A stretch of 64,000 nucleotides of DNA, from contig OZ345383.1 in assembly GCA_977006965.1 (NCBI GenBank), positions 1,488,001-1,552,000 of the forward strand. The letters are read 5' to 3'. The notes beneath the pieces were generated by a model. That model saw only the letters and a list, made by a program, of their open reading frames with translations. It made no database searches and had not been told where the DNA came from. Positions within the stretch are counted from its first letter, which is position 1. Each line of letters starts with the position of its first letter. Source of the DNA: Phymatolithon calcareum (Eukaryota; Rhodophyta; Florideophyceae; Hapalidiales). This document shows, in pieces, positions 21,200 to 32,263 of the stretch. Position numbers and translations under genes: made by a program.

Positions 21200-21730
21200 T
21201 CACTCGGCATCGCTCAGTGTCCGAATTTTTACTGCGACATCTACAAGGTGACTTTTCGTGATCCCAATCTTCAAGTTGTACTCCCAGCAGACTTCGATAA
21301 AATGTCTTATTTTTTCTAACAATCCCTGCTCACGATTGTGGTGCAACATGAGATCTTCGAGACTTACCTTGAGAATTTCTCGCAAATGTGAAAACAATGG
21401 TTACAATTTTGCTTGAAGGTTCGCTGCTGCATTTTGCGTCGGCTCTGCTATTCTGTTTGATATCATATCCGGTGGTAGTGGGCAGTATCCACTGACAAAA
21501 TCGATTGTCGCAAAAAAATTACTTCCTGAAAGATCTGAGAGTTCAGAGTCTAATTGAGTCATGATACATGAGACTCTTACTGTGTAGATATTGAACGGAA
21601 CGTAGTCAAACGTAAGTCTGAATATAGCTGGAGGAGGTTTTGCAATCAGCGGCGGTGCTGCAGCCCACTTTACGTTTCGGTTAAGCTTCCCCAAGCCAAA
21701 TTCAAAAACTCGATCGGTATATCGTTCCAT
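21200..21730 (-). pseudogene. gypsy B reverse transcriptase
   Basis: 21730-21401 has FRLTFDYVPFNIYT and NFFATIDFVSGYCPLPPD, the first RT motifs of Ty3/gypsy. 21397-21200 has LEDLMLHHNREQGLLEKI and NLKIGITKSHL from the palm/thumb. The segment carrying the middle motifs is mostly deleted between them. Confidence 0.75.
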
Positions 21731-21971
21731 GAACTTTCTGGCGTCTACTGTATAGCGTCATGGCTTTGTCCTGAATGGTTTTGCTCCTTCAATGATTTCC
21801 ACTTTCATTGGCTTCACTTTCGCCGAAGGGTCCGTTCCCAAGCTAATTCTCAGCACATCTCCATATTCATGCATCATGCTCTCGAGTTCCTGTTTTACAC
21901 CTTGATATAAGTCCGAATCTACGGCTTCTTTCACCGCTAAGTCAATCGCTTCATCAATTTTCTGTGCAGTA

Positions 21972-22514
21972 TCATGTTCCAGCTCCAAGTCGTTCCTCAT
22001 CGTCACCCTCTAATATCTCATTTGGACATCCTAGATCTGCGTGGTAAACTCGTCTCTGTTTTAAACGGGCCAAAATCTCTTCCGGGTAGTTTTGGTGCCC
22101 TATGAATTCTTTCATGTCGACTGAGATCCCTATCTTGGCAACGACGGCAATTATCAACTCTTTTGTGTTGATGCCCAAGGATTCAAGTACTGGTCTTACG
22201 GGTAATCGGTCCGATACTTTTCCGGTGGCCGCATAGCACTTCAGTTTTCTCACCTTCAGATAAGATCCGTGCTGTGCAAATATTTCCACGTACAAAACCA
22301 TTTCCTTGTTGACTTCTATGTAGATCCTCTTTCCTTTATGGTCTTCTTCCGACGCCAGATTATACTTTCTCGGGTTGTCGTAATGTGTGACTTTCATGAT
22401 TTCTTCCTTCTTCTTGAGAGCCTCGAATAAGTCGTGAGGCATAAGCTTAATATCGAATCCACCATCTACAATCAGAATGCGCTCTACGGTGGTAGCAAAC
22501 ATGGTGTTCATCAA
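21972..22514 (-). pseudogene. gypsy B aspartic protease region
   Basis: 180-codon open frame with ERILIVDGGFDIKLMPHDLF; GG replaces the usual T/S-G of the active site, so the enzyme would be inactive. Continues into 22006-21758 with MHEYGDVLRISLGTDPSAKV, similar to the linker before RT in element A (YRDIFRLCLGKADAS). Confidence 0.65.
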
Positions 22515-23534
22515 ACAAGAGTATAAATACTTTTCAAGCCCGCTTCATCCAACTTTCTTTGCCCCTTAACCTTTCCTAGACTTCTTTTTCTCTTCGATGA
22601 GCTTCTTAGCTTCTACAGCAGAGTTTCGATCACATCCGGTAGATACCCAGTATCGCAATCCTTCCTCTGCATATTTAGGGTAGAGGAAAAGCGGATCACC
22701 TTTGCTCTCACTGTTCTTCTTCTATGAGTTTTTTGGAGAGTCGGTAGTATGCTTTTTGCTTCTATTTGAGCTTTCCGCGACGTTTTTATCCTCGACTACT
22801 TCCCGTGAAGAAGAGCCTTGATTGTGGTTTCCAAGAACCTTGTACTTCTTTTAAATGATTTCCTCGTCGCAGAGAACCTCAACATAATCTTTATCATCGT
22901 ATTCTAGAGACTTTTGGTAGTTCATCGTCTTCCTCCTTGCTTCTTTGAAGTTCTCCGGGAACATATTCCTTTGCAGTCTTAAGATTTTCCTCCTTGAAAG
23001 AGTCGTATCCAACGCCTTCGAGACTTATCAGTGCAAAAATTAAAGCATACTCGCTCTCGGATTTTCAATTAACATGTTATCATTCACGACTGCTATTGCC
23101 CTCTCGACCATACTTGGGTCGAAGGTGTCTTCCTCTTGATGCACCAGCGACTCAAACCATTTCTCAATGTGTGTCGACGTAAGTTCATTGAAATTCTTCC
23201 CCGGCGCAAACGGTTCCAATTCTGAAAGAAAAGGCACGCGATTTAGTAAGCCCCCATCAACTGAGTTCTTGTATCTTGCCTTGGACAGAGACAATGTTTC
23301 CTTCTTCTTCTCTGCAAATTCGTTTCGGTGGCGCGAACACTGTCGTTCCTTGCACCGTTCCACCTCTCTTTTCTATAATCTCACAATCGTCCATCACGGT
23401 CCTTCGCTCTCTCGCAACACAACAAATAAACTCTCGACAGAATAGAAATTTCTATAGACCAATGGTGATGCACGAAGTGCAAGGTTGACTTTGAAGGTGT
23501 GGGCAAGAACTTTCGCTATTTGGTTTATGCGCGG

Positions 23535-23681
23535 TGCCCCCTCTTTTATGCAGAAATTGTAACCTACCACGTAATAGAATGTCGCATCACTCAGACTCAA
23601 TATTACTTGGCAATGCGCCTGTGCGCACACCCATGTAATATTACATGTACATGTAAAAGGGTTGGGCTGACACTCTCTACA
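23535..23681 (-). repeat. 5' LTR of gypsy B
   Basis: Plus-strand limits TGCCCCCTCTTTTATG and CTCTCTACA. The TGCCCCCTCTTTT block also occurs in the LTRs of gypsy A, so the two families are related. Confidence 0.75.
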
Positions 23682-23799
23682 AAGAATAGTGCTGAACTTT
23701 GAGATATGTCGAAAGAGACACGACCGCAAAGACTGACAGAACAATTCCCCCTGTCGACGGGCAGTAGAGACACGTCCCCTTGAGCTATTGCAAGGTTGT

Positions 23800-24760
23800 C
23801 GTTCTGGACCTACAGGTATGAGGCACTCGAAGGAGTTGATGATCGAATTCTGAACGAACCTTCACTGTAACCTGATCTGTTGTATTCGGTGCTCTTGATT
23901 CTGCCTTCAACCTCACTACCAGCTATCGGAAAAAGGAAATTACACTCTTTCCAGTCGACCCAGAAAACCCTATAGAAAACTTTCAACATCCGATGTCGAG
24001 AAACTAGCTGTCATCTAGACCGAGTTCTTGATATTCTACGTGGACGACCATGACATGGTTAACCACATCTTGGTCGAAACACGCAACATTTATTGCGTTT
24101 ATTGCAGTGTTATTCATTGGACAGATTTCGTGAGAGTTCTGTTTCGAGTTCACAAGTGTTTACCCAGGTTGGGTGACGAAATCAGTGTAACAGAAAAGAT
24201 ATAAATCCCACTGGAAGTTCCACACTGCGAGGGAACCCAAGCGTCAAGAAGAAAACTGAAACCAATTCAAGAATTCTAGCACGAGCAGGTGCGGTTAGTA
24301 CCGAACGCCGGAGACGGTGTGTTCCACTCGTCGTGGACACAGATATCGATTCATAAACCATTTGGGCACTATAATCGTGGAACAGACTATCCTCCATTGA
24401 TCCAACCTTCTGGCTGTGAATCTAAGACGAAAATTGCAGATATCATCTAAGTCATATCGCCGATCGGAAAGCTTGGCTTCGCTTGTCATCATGCTGATAT
24501 TAGACTGCGTCATCTCGCTCACTTGAGAAAGTTCGGCTATTTCGATATCGGGGAACTTCATTTACCAACAAGGCTGAACCAGAATACCTGCTGGTATATC
24601 CAACCCAGACATGTTCACTCGCTTGACGGATAATACATAAGGGCAAAGTGACATCCGAATGCAATACTAAACGTAGACCTCTGAATAGCACTCCAAGAAA
24701 AAGAACTAATTCTTTGCTCGCAATATCGGGTTCCCAGAAATTCATTTGACCAGAGTCTCT
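23800..24760 (+). mobile_element. Retroelement relic, family related to 49020-49440
   Basis: Plus-strand pieces such as FYVDDHDMVNHILVETRNIY and YCVYC at 24030-24110 resemble a reverse transcriptase YxDD region. Most of it aligns with 49020-49440 (ATTATTGCGTTTATTGCAGTG and CGAGGGAACCCAAGCGTCA type matches). Numerous stops. Class uncertain. Confidence 0.4.
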
Positions 24761-26265
24761 TCCCCAATCGAATCAATATTTCTTTCCTCTTTTATTGCGG
24801 AAAGATTACTCACGCAAAAGGTGAGTGTCTAGAACTATTTGAAAACAGCTTCTCAATGTTCAAAAACTTGAGTATCTCTAGAGGTTTTTCTAGGCATAAT
24901 TCATCTTCAGTCTTGGTTCCCACTCGGCCAATAAACTTGCGTCTGGAGGCAGAGAGCATAGGTGTTCAACTGGTTCGTTAAAGCTGGCATTACACATTTT
25001 GCATACTGGATCATACTCCATTGCGTCCAAGTTGCCTCCATTGTAAAAATCGGCCACGATAGGGGCACAGTCCCCCAATCTGCTGGTGTAAGATCACTTC
25101 AGCTCGTCTGTGCGATATTAGAAAGCTGTCGGGAAGTATCTCGATAGCGATAGGCTTGGGTTGACACGACCTTTAATGCGAGAACAAAGCGGCTTAGTTA
25201 GACATGCATCTGAGCATCGTCATTCGAATAAAAACCAAATATGTGTTTCCGTCGAGTTCTTTGACGACGAGCAACGCAAACCACTCTGTCGAGCATAAGA
25301 GCAATAGTTGCTACGAAGTTCAAGTTTTGAACTTCATAGCATTCCTCGCTCCACGAGAGGCATCACGTGTCCGGTCTCTCGCAGACTAGCTGGTGAAAGA
25401 GGAAAATCAAAACGTAGCATGAGAGGAGTTGGAGCACATCGGCCTTAGAGCGGGCGACCTGAGGAATACCGTGCACTTCAAATACTTCGCCATGCGTCTG
25501 CAGACGCCTTGCTAACTTTAAATAAAAATCTTCATTTCTTCGTCTTCTTCATATTGCAATACTGCACCATGCCTTGCGCCGGATGCTCGCTGGCTTGGCA
25601 GCGGCTGGTGAAAGAACACGAACATTGGGTATTATACAGTCCCCCATTTGCACCAGGTGATCCCTGTACGAACAGCGGCCGGTGAACGGACGCCAAGGCG
25701 GAAACCTCCCGCAGTCCTCGTTTCGAACGGGTCCCATCCCCTTGCTTGCGCTGACGGATGCGTGTTTGGCGACCGACCTGTCAGCGTCACCTCCCTAAGC
25801 GGTTCGGAATCAGCATTGTGGATTTACTTACATCCGCTTGGAATTTGTCACAACTGAGAGCACTCGTTTGTCGGACCATTGAAGGGTGTGGAGCCGCATC
25901 CATTGCGCTCTCTCTAATGCCTGAGTAGGCTCTTGTGCTGCTGCACTTCCTTTACTTATAGAATAATAAAGGCAGCGCCGTCGGGGCTGACACTTCCTTG
26001 GCCAGACGCTAGAGTTGAATGATACTATAGTGTAAGCAAATTGGTCTGAATAGGCGAGTAAGAGGAGATACAAGAAGGGAAGACTAGAACACACAACTCC
26101 CCAAAACTAAAAGCCAACGAGAAGACATCGCAATTGCAACATTATCTCGAATTGCCACAAGGCGCTGACGAGACACACCTCACCTTGCCATACGGCGCTG
26201 GACGATGAATCTCGAGCCTTGCTGTAGGGTGCGGGATCGGATCGCATATTCATGCATACTGGAAA
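24761..26265. other. Gene-poor stretch
   Basis: No supported gene. It includes one copy of the CTGCAGACGC dispersed repeat (25494-25550). Short open frames on both strands have no recognised motifs. Confidence 0.4.
25494..25550 (+). repeat. CTGCAGACGC dispersed repeat, locus 1
   Basis: GCGTCTGCAGACGC palindrome followed by GCTAACTTTAAATAAAAATC and a TTC-rich run. Related loci: 42023, 48556, 48698, 53198 and, inverted, 53920-53980. Confidence 0.7.
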
Positions 26266-26269
26266 AACT

Positions 26270-26700
26270 ACTTTCGTGTCGATGTCATGTCATGTCACTT
26301 GCTTTGTCCCCTCGTGGGGCTCGCAAGGCAGCGCTTTATTCTTAATTAACTTCTACTTAGATGACGGCAGATCGTTATTTCTGCGAGGTAATTAGGAAAG
26401 CACTCCTTCTTCTCTGCCTACCGCTCGACAACTCGATTCCACCCGGAGCAAGCGCGGTGGTTCCACGTTCCGCGAGTCCACGTGGACGGCCAGATCAAAT
26501 GATGCACTGTAATCCCTCCGTATCGACGACGGAAAAACCCGTAGGAGAAAACTGCGTCGGACTCTTCACGATAAACAGGCACACCCGAGATTCGAACCCG
26601 GAACTTTCTCTTGATCACATCTTGCTGCGCATCCCCCGAATCAGTTTAACCACTTGACCAGGTGGTTCGTGTCGATACTCACCACACTACCACCTGGTTT
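26270..26700 (-). mobile_element. tRNA-derived SINE with LINE-like 3' tail (SINE 2)
   Basis: On the minus strand: A box TGGTCAAGTGG (about 26665-26655), B box GTTCGAATC (about 26594-26586), a body of about 250 bp, then CGAGCCCCACGAGGGGACAA and a TGACATGACATGACA tail. The block before the tail resembles LINE 3' ends in this window (CTAGCCCCACAAGGGGAGTA at 30540). Head, body and LINE-like tail in this order is SINE architecture. Target duplications not identified. Confidence 0.65.
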
Positions 26701-26799
26701 GCCCCTTCGTCGTTTTGGCTCCTCCGCAGTAAAATCTCTCATAAACGGCTGCGAATCATGGATCCTCGCAAAGCAGGTGCACAAGAAACTCAGCTTAAC

Positions 26800-27425
26800 A
26801 AGCTAGAATGCTATGGAGAATATCGGAAAGACCAGTCGCCGATGAAGCCGGGACACCCTCTACAGTAGTGACATTACGGGCCGGGGACCTACGATGTAAC
26901 TGGCTTGACACATTCTTAGAATGGACGAGCACGGCCTGGTCCGCCAGGTGCTGCTGCAATGCGTCAGACCAACACTTGAATCTCCGCCTGTGGTATAGTG
27001 GTAAAACTGCCTCCGCGCACTTGTGCGCATATTTCGGTATGATACAGGCAGGAATGTTGAGGTCGCCGGTTCGAGTCCTGTCACAAGCAAGAATTGAATT
27101 AACGTTCCGCAAAGGGCACACGGATGTCGCCGTGGAGTGGTGTGCAGCAGTACTAGCGCGAACCAGATACGCGAGTACCAGGAATGGATCCATATCAGGA
27201 ACATTTAGAGGACCCCTAGATGTTGAATAACGTACACTTTGTGTAATTCGAATAACCTGCAATAAACAAACAAACAAACACTTGAATTACTCTTTGGTGA
27301 CGTACTTGGACGAGACGAGAAAGTCGAAGTCAAACTCGCTAGCGATAGGATAGAATGGAAAAACTTAGACCCTCGAATTGCTGCTAGCCCCATTAAGGCA
27401 AAACACAAAATGAATGAATGAAAGC
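26800..27425 (+). mobile_element. LINE 3' end, copy A, split by SINE 1
   Basis: Before the SINE: HILRMDEHGLVRQVLLQCV; after it, in frame once the SINE and one target duplication are removed: LFGDVLGRDEKVEVKLASD and IEWKNLDPRIAASPIKAKH, ending TGA in the (TGAA)n tail at 27411-27421. GH/HI-RMD...RQVLLQ is typical of the segment after RT in LINEs. Similar 3' ends at 30250-30596, 31240-31540 (minus) and 52390-52560. Confidence 0.75.
26982..27276 (+). mobile_element. tRNA-derived SINE with target-site duplications (SINE 1)
   Basis: 295 bp with A box TGGTATAGTGG (26991-27001), B box GGTTCGAGTCC (27068-27078) and an (AAAC)n tail. AACACTTGAAT stands at 26971-26981 and again at 27277-27287, an 11-bp target duplication. 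A GCGCACTTGTGCGC hairpin and an ACTGCCT/AGGCAGG pair sit in the tRNA-like head. Inserted in a LINE 3' end. Confidence 0.9.
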
Positions 27426-28147
27426 TGTTTATTCCCGGCACCCGTAAATTCGCCTTCGTATTTCGACAATGCTCTCCTTTCGGGTTGATTAACTCTAACT
27501 TTTGCACATTGAGTTTTTAGATCGTGGCGCTTTTCTGCGTGAAATATGACTTCTTTACTTTTGCGAACTAGCACAGCTAAAGCACGGTCAAGACGCTTGT
27601 GCTCGACGTTTGCACGGAAGCGCCCTCCTACGCTATCTGCTGAATTCGTAGCGGTATTTTGTGGAACCGAGATTCCTTGATATCCAACTCTGGACACCCA
27701 AGGAACCTAGTCTCGGTCTCAGTGCCAAAACGCGACTTAAGTGTTCACGCCGTTGCGAACGCTGCGCCAAATCTGGCACTGGTTGAGTTTGCGCAAATAA
27801 ATGTGAAGGCATATTAGAAACCTTTGAGAACTAAATGAGGAGAGAGAGGCAAGCCGCTATGATAGAGAAGGTTGTGGGTGGGTGGGGAGAAGAGAGAGGA
27901 TTGCTTCGGACATTCAGGTGCGCGTCGCAGCTGCGCTCTTATAGTCCGAAGTGGTGAGGATCGCTGGGACTGTCGGTGGGGCAAAGGCGACAGTGTCGGT
28001 CGCAGCGTCGGCGCATGATGGCCAGCTGTCCTTCCTGGTGCGTACGCGAACAGCCCGGCACTGGTTCGTCTGTCGGCTTTGTCTCGCTATCTCGTGATCA
28101 TCATACTTTATTTATGAAAAGTATATTCTTCAATGAACTAAATACAC

Positions 28148-28294
28148 GAGAGAGCCAAAAAAGTTGCCGATAACGCATAGATTGAAGTGGGTGGAGGAAA
28201 GTCGGGATATAGACCGTTTATGTTATGCAGTTTATATCCCCAGGTCCACCCACTTCATTCTGTGCGTTATCGGCGACAATTTTGGCCCTCTCAT
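28148..28294. repeat. Long hairpin / fold-back element, about 147 nt
   Basis: Arms of about 60 bp: GAGAGCCAAAA...GTTGCCGATAACGCA...TGAAGTGGGTGGA pair with the complementary right arm (TCCACCCACTTCA...TGCGTTATCGGC...TTTTGGCCCTCTC). Loop near 28205-28235. A possible MITE or small-RNA precursor. Confidence 0.8.
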
Positions 28295-29980
28295 GCATTG
28301 AACACAAAAAATAGTCACGATCTGAAAAACTCAATGCGCAAACGCAATTATAAATCCCTTTGAAGGTGTAACAACAAGAGGTGTCACGAAAGGGCAAGAT
28401 GACAGAAGAGTGGGAAAAGAAATGGAAATGGTTGAAGAGCTCTTCCTCCGAAGTCTCTTAGCTCTTGGCTCTAGTCGTGCTTGCGATTGAAGTACAAACT
28501 ATTCTATGTCTATCATATTGCCTACACGTATGCCTAGCGGTGAGTGCTGGCAAGGGCGATAGGATTCTCAACCGAAAGGCCGTGATCCAGTCGCAGGACT
28601 ATCTGCTGTAAGCAGGGCTTGCTTTTGTGAAGGAAAGGCTTAGCCGCCTCTACAAAGGACAGCGAATGAAGATTGGCTGCGTAGCGATCTGGATGTTAAG
28701 CTGGACCATGGTCTGCATCTTGTGCAGCTTGGACAGCTGCTGTAACATCAACTACCACTTGTATCTGTTAAGGTCTACTTGAGCCGTAAGGATGCGGAGT
28801 TAATCCATCAGCCTCGAGAAATCCCGCGGTAAAAGAAAGAAAGCAATCAGAGCGAAAGGACGGCAGTTCCGAAAATCGAATGCGAATTTGCGGGCGCCGG
28901 AAATAAACTAGTTACCAATACTACTTTACTGAGTTTATATGCCGAGCTTTTCTGCACCCACTTCAGCCTGGTATTGCTCGTAAAACATTTCACTTCAATC
29001 ATGTCAGAATTGCCGAACTTAATAGTCAATCCTGTCACTATGACCCAGCTTCGAAGAAGATCAACGATGCCAACGGCCTAGGAGTACAAAAACGTACGTA
29101 TTTCCAGCCCATCAACGTCCCGTACCCAACGCATTTAAGGTCGCCAACTACACGCCGCTCCGCTATTATTCGGCCCGCTATGCCGTTCCCATCGTTAATG
29201 TTGATCTAAAGGTAATCGCAATAAGAAAGCACAATACACACGACACACTAGATTGGTCAGCAGCTGTGAAATTTCACATTGTTTAGATCGATGTGTTTCG
29301 AACGCACACTTTTGAAAACAAATACGTCATTCCATGGTGTTTATGGAACCTCTTTGCTATGACATACAATTATTTAGGAAGAATCTGAAAGAGCCAGTAC
29401 AGTTGGATGCAGGAACGCTTTGAGGCATAGGCGAAGGTGAATCGGACGCTTGAGACTTCTGCAAGCCCCTATCATCTCCAAGACGAGTCTTCTGAGTCCA
29501 ATTCATTTCTCTTCTGCGTTGTCGATATGTCAAATAATAGCAGTGCCACCCGTTGCGCTTCAATCTTTCTTTCTCGACCACATCTCATGACGTACTCGGC
29601 AATTCACATGCCTCCGGAGCGCAGACGAGCTTGAACACCGAGATCTTGATGGTCCTGTTTAGCTTTGAAGCTTTGTTCAATTATGGTATTGCTAGAAACT
29701 GGAACATCTCTAACGCGAATCCCGACAAAAAGGCAGCATATGAAATCAACTAGCTCTTGATATTCGAGTTGTCATTTCCTTGAATGTAACATTCATCGTG
29801 GATGGTTGACGGCTGCAGCAACATGGTGCAAAAAACATTGACTCCGCCGATGCAATCGTTCATAATGGACAGACTGGGGGTTTATACCGTGGCACGGATT
29901 GCAGTTTCCTGAACAATACCCAGGTAGAGAATAGGAACTAGTGGATTTATCAAGGGATATTGGGTATCTCAGAGGAGAGG
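28295..29980. other. Gene-poor stretch
   Basis: Only short open frames without recognised domains (for instance 29357-29581 minus, basic, KERLKRNGW). No repeat structure recognised. Confidence 0.4.
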
Positions 29981-29984
29981 ATCA

Positions 29985-30745
29985 CCTAAAAAGAATGGTA
30001 AAGCAAATGGAAAACGGGATTTTGTAGAAGAAGAAGCTACTAGAGGAGACGGTGCAAGTCTGGAAAGCGGAAGAAGAGGGGCGGACTGCAAAAATTCTCA
30101 TAGACAAGCCTAACAAGTTACTAGGAATGCTACATATCAGGGACAGAACAGCACGGTTGAGATACCCAAGAATGATTTTCAACAGAGCCCCGCTGTGGAG
30201 AAAATCGTCTTTGGAGACATACTGTACTTTGAAACCAGTGCTGTGGTTTAGCTTGTGGTGCTCCAACGCGCACTACGGGTCACGGCGATGGATACGAAAA
30301 CCCAGCTAGCAGGCATAATGCCCTGTTGTTTTCTAAGTGGAGGTAAAAATAAATGCATAGCTTGCTTGAGCCATAAGGGGAATGTGCAAGTCGCTCGGTT
30401 CGTCAATAGCTACTTCACTGCGTCCGACCAACCCCAGAGTCAATCTTTGGCGAGGTCCCGCGACCTCGGCATGCAAGCAGCAGTTAAACTTGAAACAAAT
30501 AGATTAGAAAGGAAGAAACTTAGGCCTTTAAAAGTATTGCTAGCCCCACAAGGGGAGTACGCAACATGAATAAATGAATGAATTCAATATTATTATGAAA
30601 CCAACTACGAATGCAACAAGCTAACTCGGGCCCTCACTGGAAGACGATTCAAATTAAGGTGATGTAAGCTGAATAGAGTGTGTCCGTTAAGGAAGACAGC
30701 GAGAAGCCGCTACGTTGCTCAAACGGAGGTTTTGGGAGCTTTAAA
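29985..30745 (+). mobile_element. LINE copy C, interrupted by another LINE 3' end
   Basis: 30000-30249 and 30597-30745 together align with the reverse complement of 5868-5330: for example GTAAGGAAGACAGCGAGAAG occurs in both. The stretch 30250-30596 is absent from the copy at 5450 and is itself a LINE 3' end, so it is a nested insertion. Confidence 0.75.
30250..30596 (+). mobile_element. Nested LINE 3' end
   Basis: Starts GCTTGTGGTGCTCCAACGCGC (also at 55060 as GCTTGTGGCGCTCCAGCG), includes TASDQPQSQSL and RLERKKLRPL, ends CTAGCCCCACAAGG and a TGAATAAATGAATGAAT tail. Open frame 30255-30569 covers most of it. Confidence 0.7.
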
Positions 30746-30944
30746 AATGAAAAACATATATCCATTTCAATTGTTCCAATATTTTGTTTCCGATACAAGT
30801 CCACGATATGTTTTCACACGGCATAGGCAGCGCCTCAAGCGGACGTACTCTCTCACACTCGAAAACAACATGCCTTCAGTCTCCCTAATATCGGAGAACG
30901 AAACGCGATACCAAATGATTGTTCCGTTGCACAATTTCTAAGAT

Positions 30945-31114
30945 CTGAATAATAATAATTATTATTTTTAGATATTAGATTATTAGATATTTGCTGGTGT
31001 TTTAATAATTATTATTACACCTGTAAATTTATTGGATGTTTTTTCAATTGAAGTTTATATATTCCTAAGTCTTTGAGGCTTTTGAAAAAGCCTCGAAGAC
31101 TTTGTGGAATATAT
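30945..31114. repeat. AT-rich inverted repeats and 58-nt hairpin
   Basis: 30948-30968 holds AATAATAATAATTATTATT, with a related palindrome near 31000. 31057-31114 forms a strong hairpin: ATATATTCC, AAGTCTT, GAGGCTTTT pair with AAAGCCTC, AAGACTT, GGAATATAT around a short loop. Confidence 0.75.
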
Positions 31115-31239
31115 GGGCAACGATTCCTCAGTGGCTACATTACTTACTCCGTTGCAATATTCCGCCTGTCATAGGCAGTACTAGACCATCATATCTCCAG
31201 AGTGGTGTTTTGTGGGATGTTATGCTGTGACCCTGCAGA

Positions 31240-31540
31240 TGGATTCATTCATTTTGATTTTTCTCCTAATGGGGCTGGCAGCGATTCGAGGGTCTAAGTT
31301 TCTTCCATTCTATCCTATCGTTCGCGAGTTCGACTGGGGCTTTCTTGTTTCGTCCAGATACGTCAACCAAAGAGCGATTTTGGTGTTGGTCTGACGCATT
31401 GTAGCAGCACCTGGCGGAACAGACTGCGCTTATCCATTCTACGAATGTGCCCAAGCCAATTCCATCGTAGGTCTCTGGCACGATGGTGGGTGCCCTGGCT
31501 TCTCTAGTCCCTCCTTTATTCTCGTGCCCATGAATGTGTA
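31240..31540 (-). mobile_element. LINE 3' end, copy B
   Basis: Reverse complement encodes HIRRMDKRSLFRQVLLQCV in one frame and VSGRNKKAPVELANDRIEW in another, then a GAATGAATC tail at 31240. Same family as copy A. Confidence 0.75.
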
Positions 31541-32263
31541 TTGCCATCGTTGCGAGAACATTGTAACGCCTCGAGGTTGGTTGTAAAGAAAAGGTTGTTT
31601 TACTTCATTATCGATGCCCTCTTCTCCGGTGAGGGGAGAAGAGAATCGCTTAAATAGGCAAATTTTGCCCTCCAGCTTTCAAGCCTCCAGCTATTGGCAA
31701 AATTCGAAATTGCTAAAAATCTAACTACCAGCTCTCGGGATGTTTTCGCATCCCTCGAGTTACCTCCTTGGCTTGCGCGGCTTCCCATGAGATCAGCTCT
31801 GGCAAGCTATGCCATGAAATGTTTACAACATACAGGCATGCCATACAATCACATCAACCAATGATTATGGTCCAGGGTAATCAATTACAAATAGTTTCAT
31901 CAGATTATCGATGGCAATCGAGATCTTAGTGGTGAAGTCCAGGTGTATTCGCATTTGCCTCTTCCTGCCAGAGTGTAATCGCCTTTTTCAGACTTCTAGA
32001 TTCCGATTCCAGTCACATTTTGCCCACGCACCAAAAAAATTCTCGAGCTCCACTTGTCCGTACAATGATGGTGGCTGAGAAACTGTCATGTCATGCATTT
32101 CTTCTGTCACATTGAATTTGACATCACTATCCTGCTCCTTTTTCATGGGCTACTTATACGGTCGCCACGGTCCTCTTCTCCTTGCACAGGTCCTGACATT
32201 CGACGCATCTTCTACTCCTGATTTAGCAACTGAGCTTCAACAGGCAAGAACCGCAGGTCGAAA
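31541..32263. other. Intergenic, no feature recognised
   Basis: A small inverted repeat (CTCTTCTCC / GGGGAGAAGAG, 31618-31643) is the only structure seen. No coding signal. Confidence 0.4.

Larger units (their letters stand above)
18449..23681 (-). mobile_element. Ty3/gypsy LTR retrotransposon B, internally deleted
   Basis: Minus-strand element with LTRs at 18449-18579 and 23535-23681, gag (about 23363-22900), protease (22514-21972), RT (21730-21200), RNase H (about 19900-19480) and a chromodomain-like end (19029-18600). The integrase core with its D, D and E motifs was not found, so it seems deleted between about 19450 and 19030. An unrelated stretch of some 550 bp (20445-21000) lies between RT and RNase H. 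All frames broken. Confidence 0.8.

Noticed and set aside
25700-25800. Third SINE with B box GTTCGAAAC near 25720 on the minus strand
   Set aside because: No A box at the proper distance and no tail.
26580-26700. tRNA gene on the minus strand
   Set aside because: The A and B boxes are present but no complete cloverleaf can be drawn and a LINE-like tail follows; called as SINE 2.
26982-27080. tRNA gene
   Set aside because: A and B boxes are good, but acceptor-stem pairing fails, the anticodon arm is too long, and the unit ends in (AAAC)n with target duplications; it is a SINE head.
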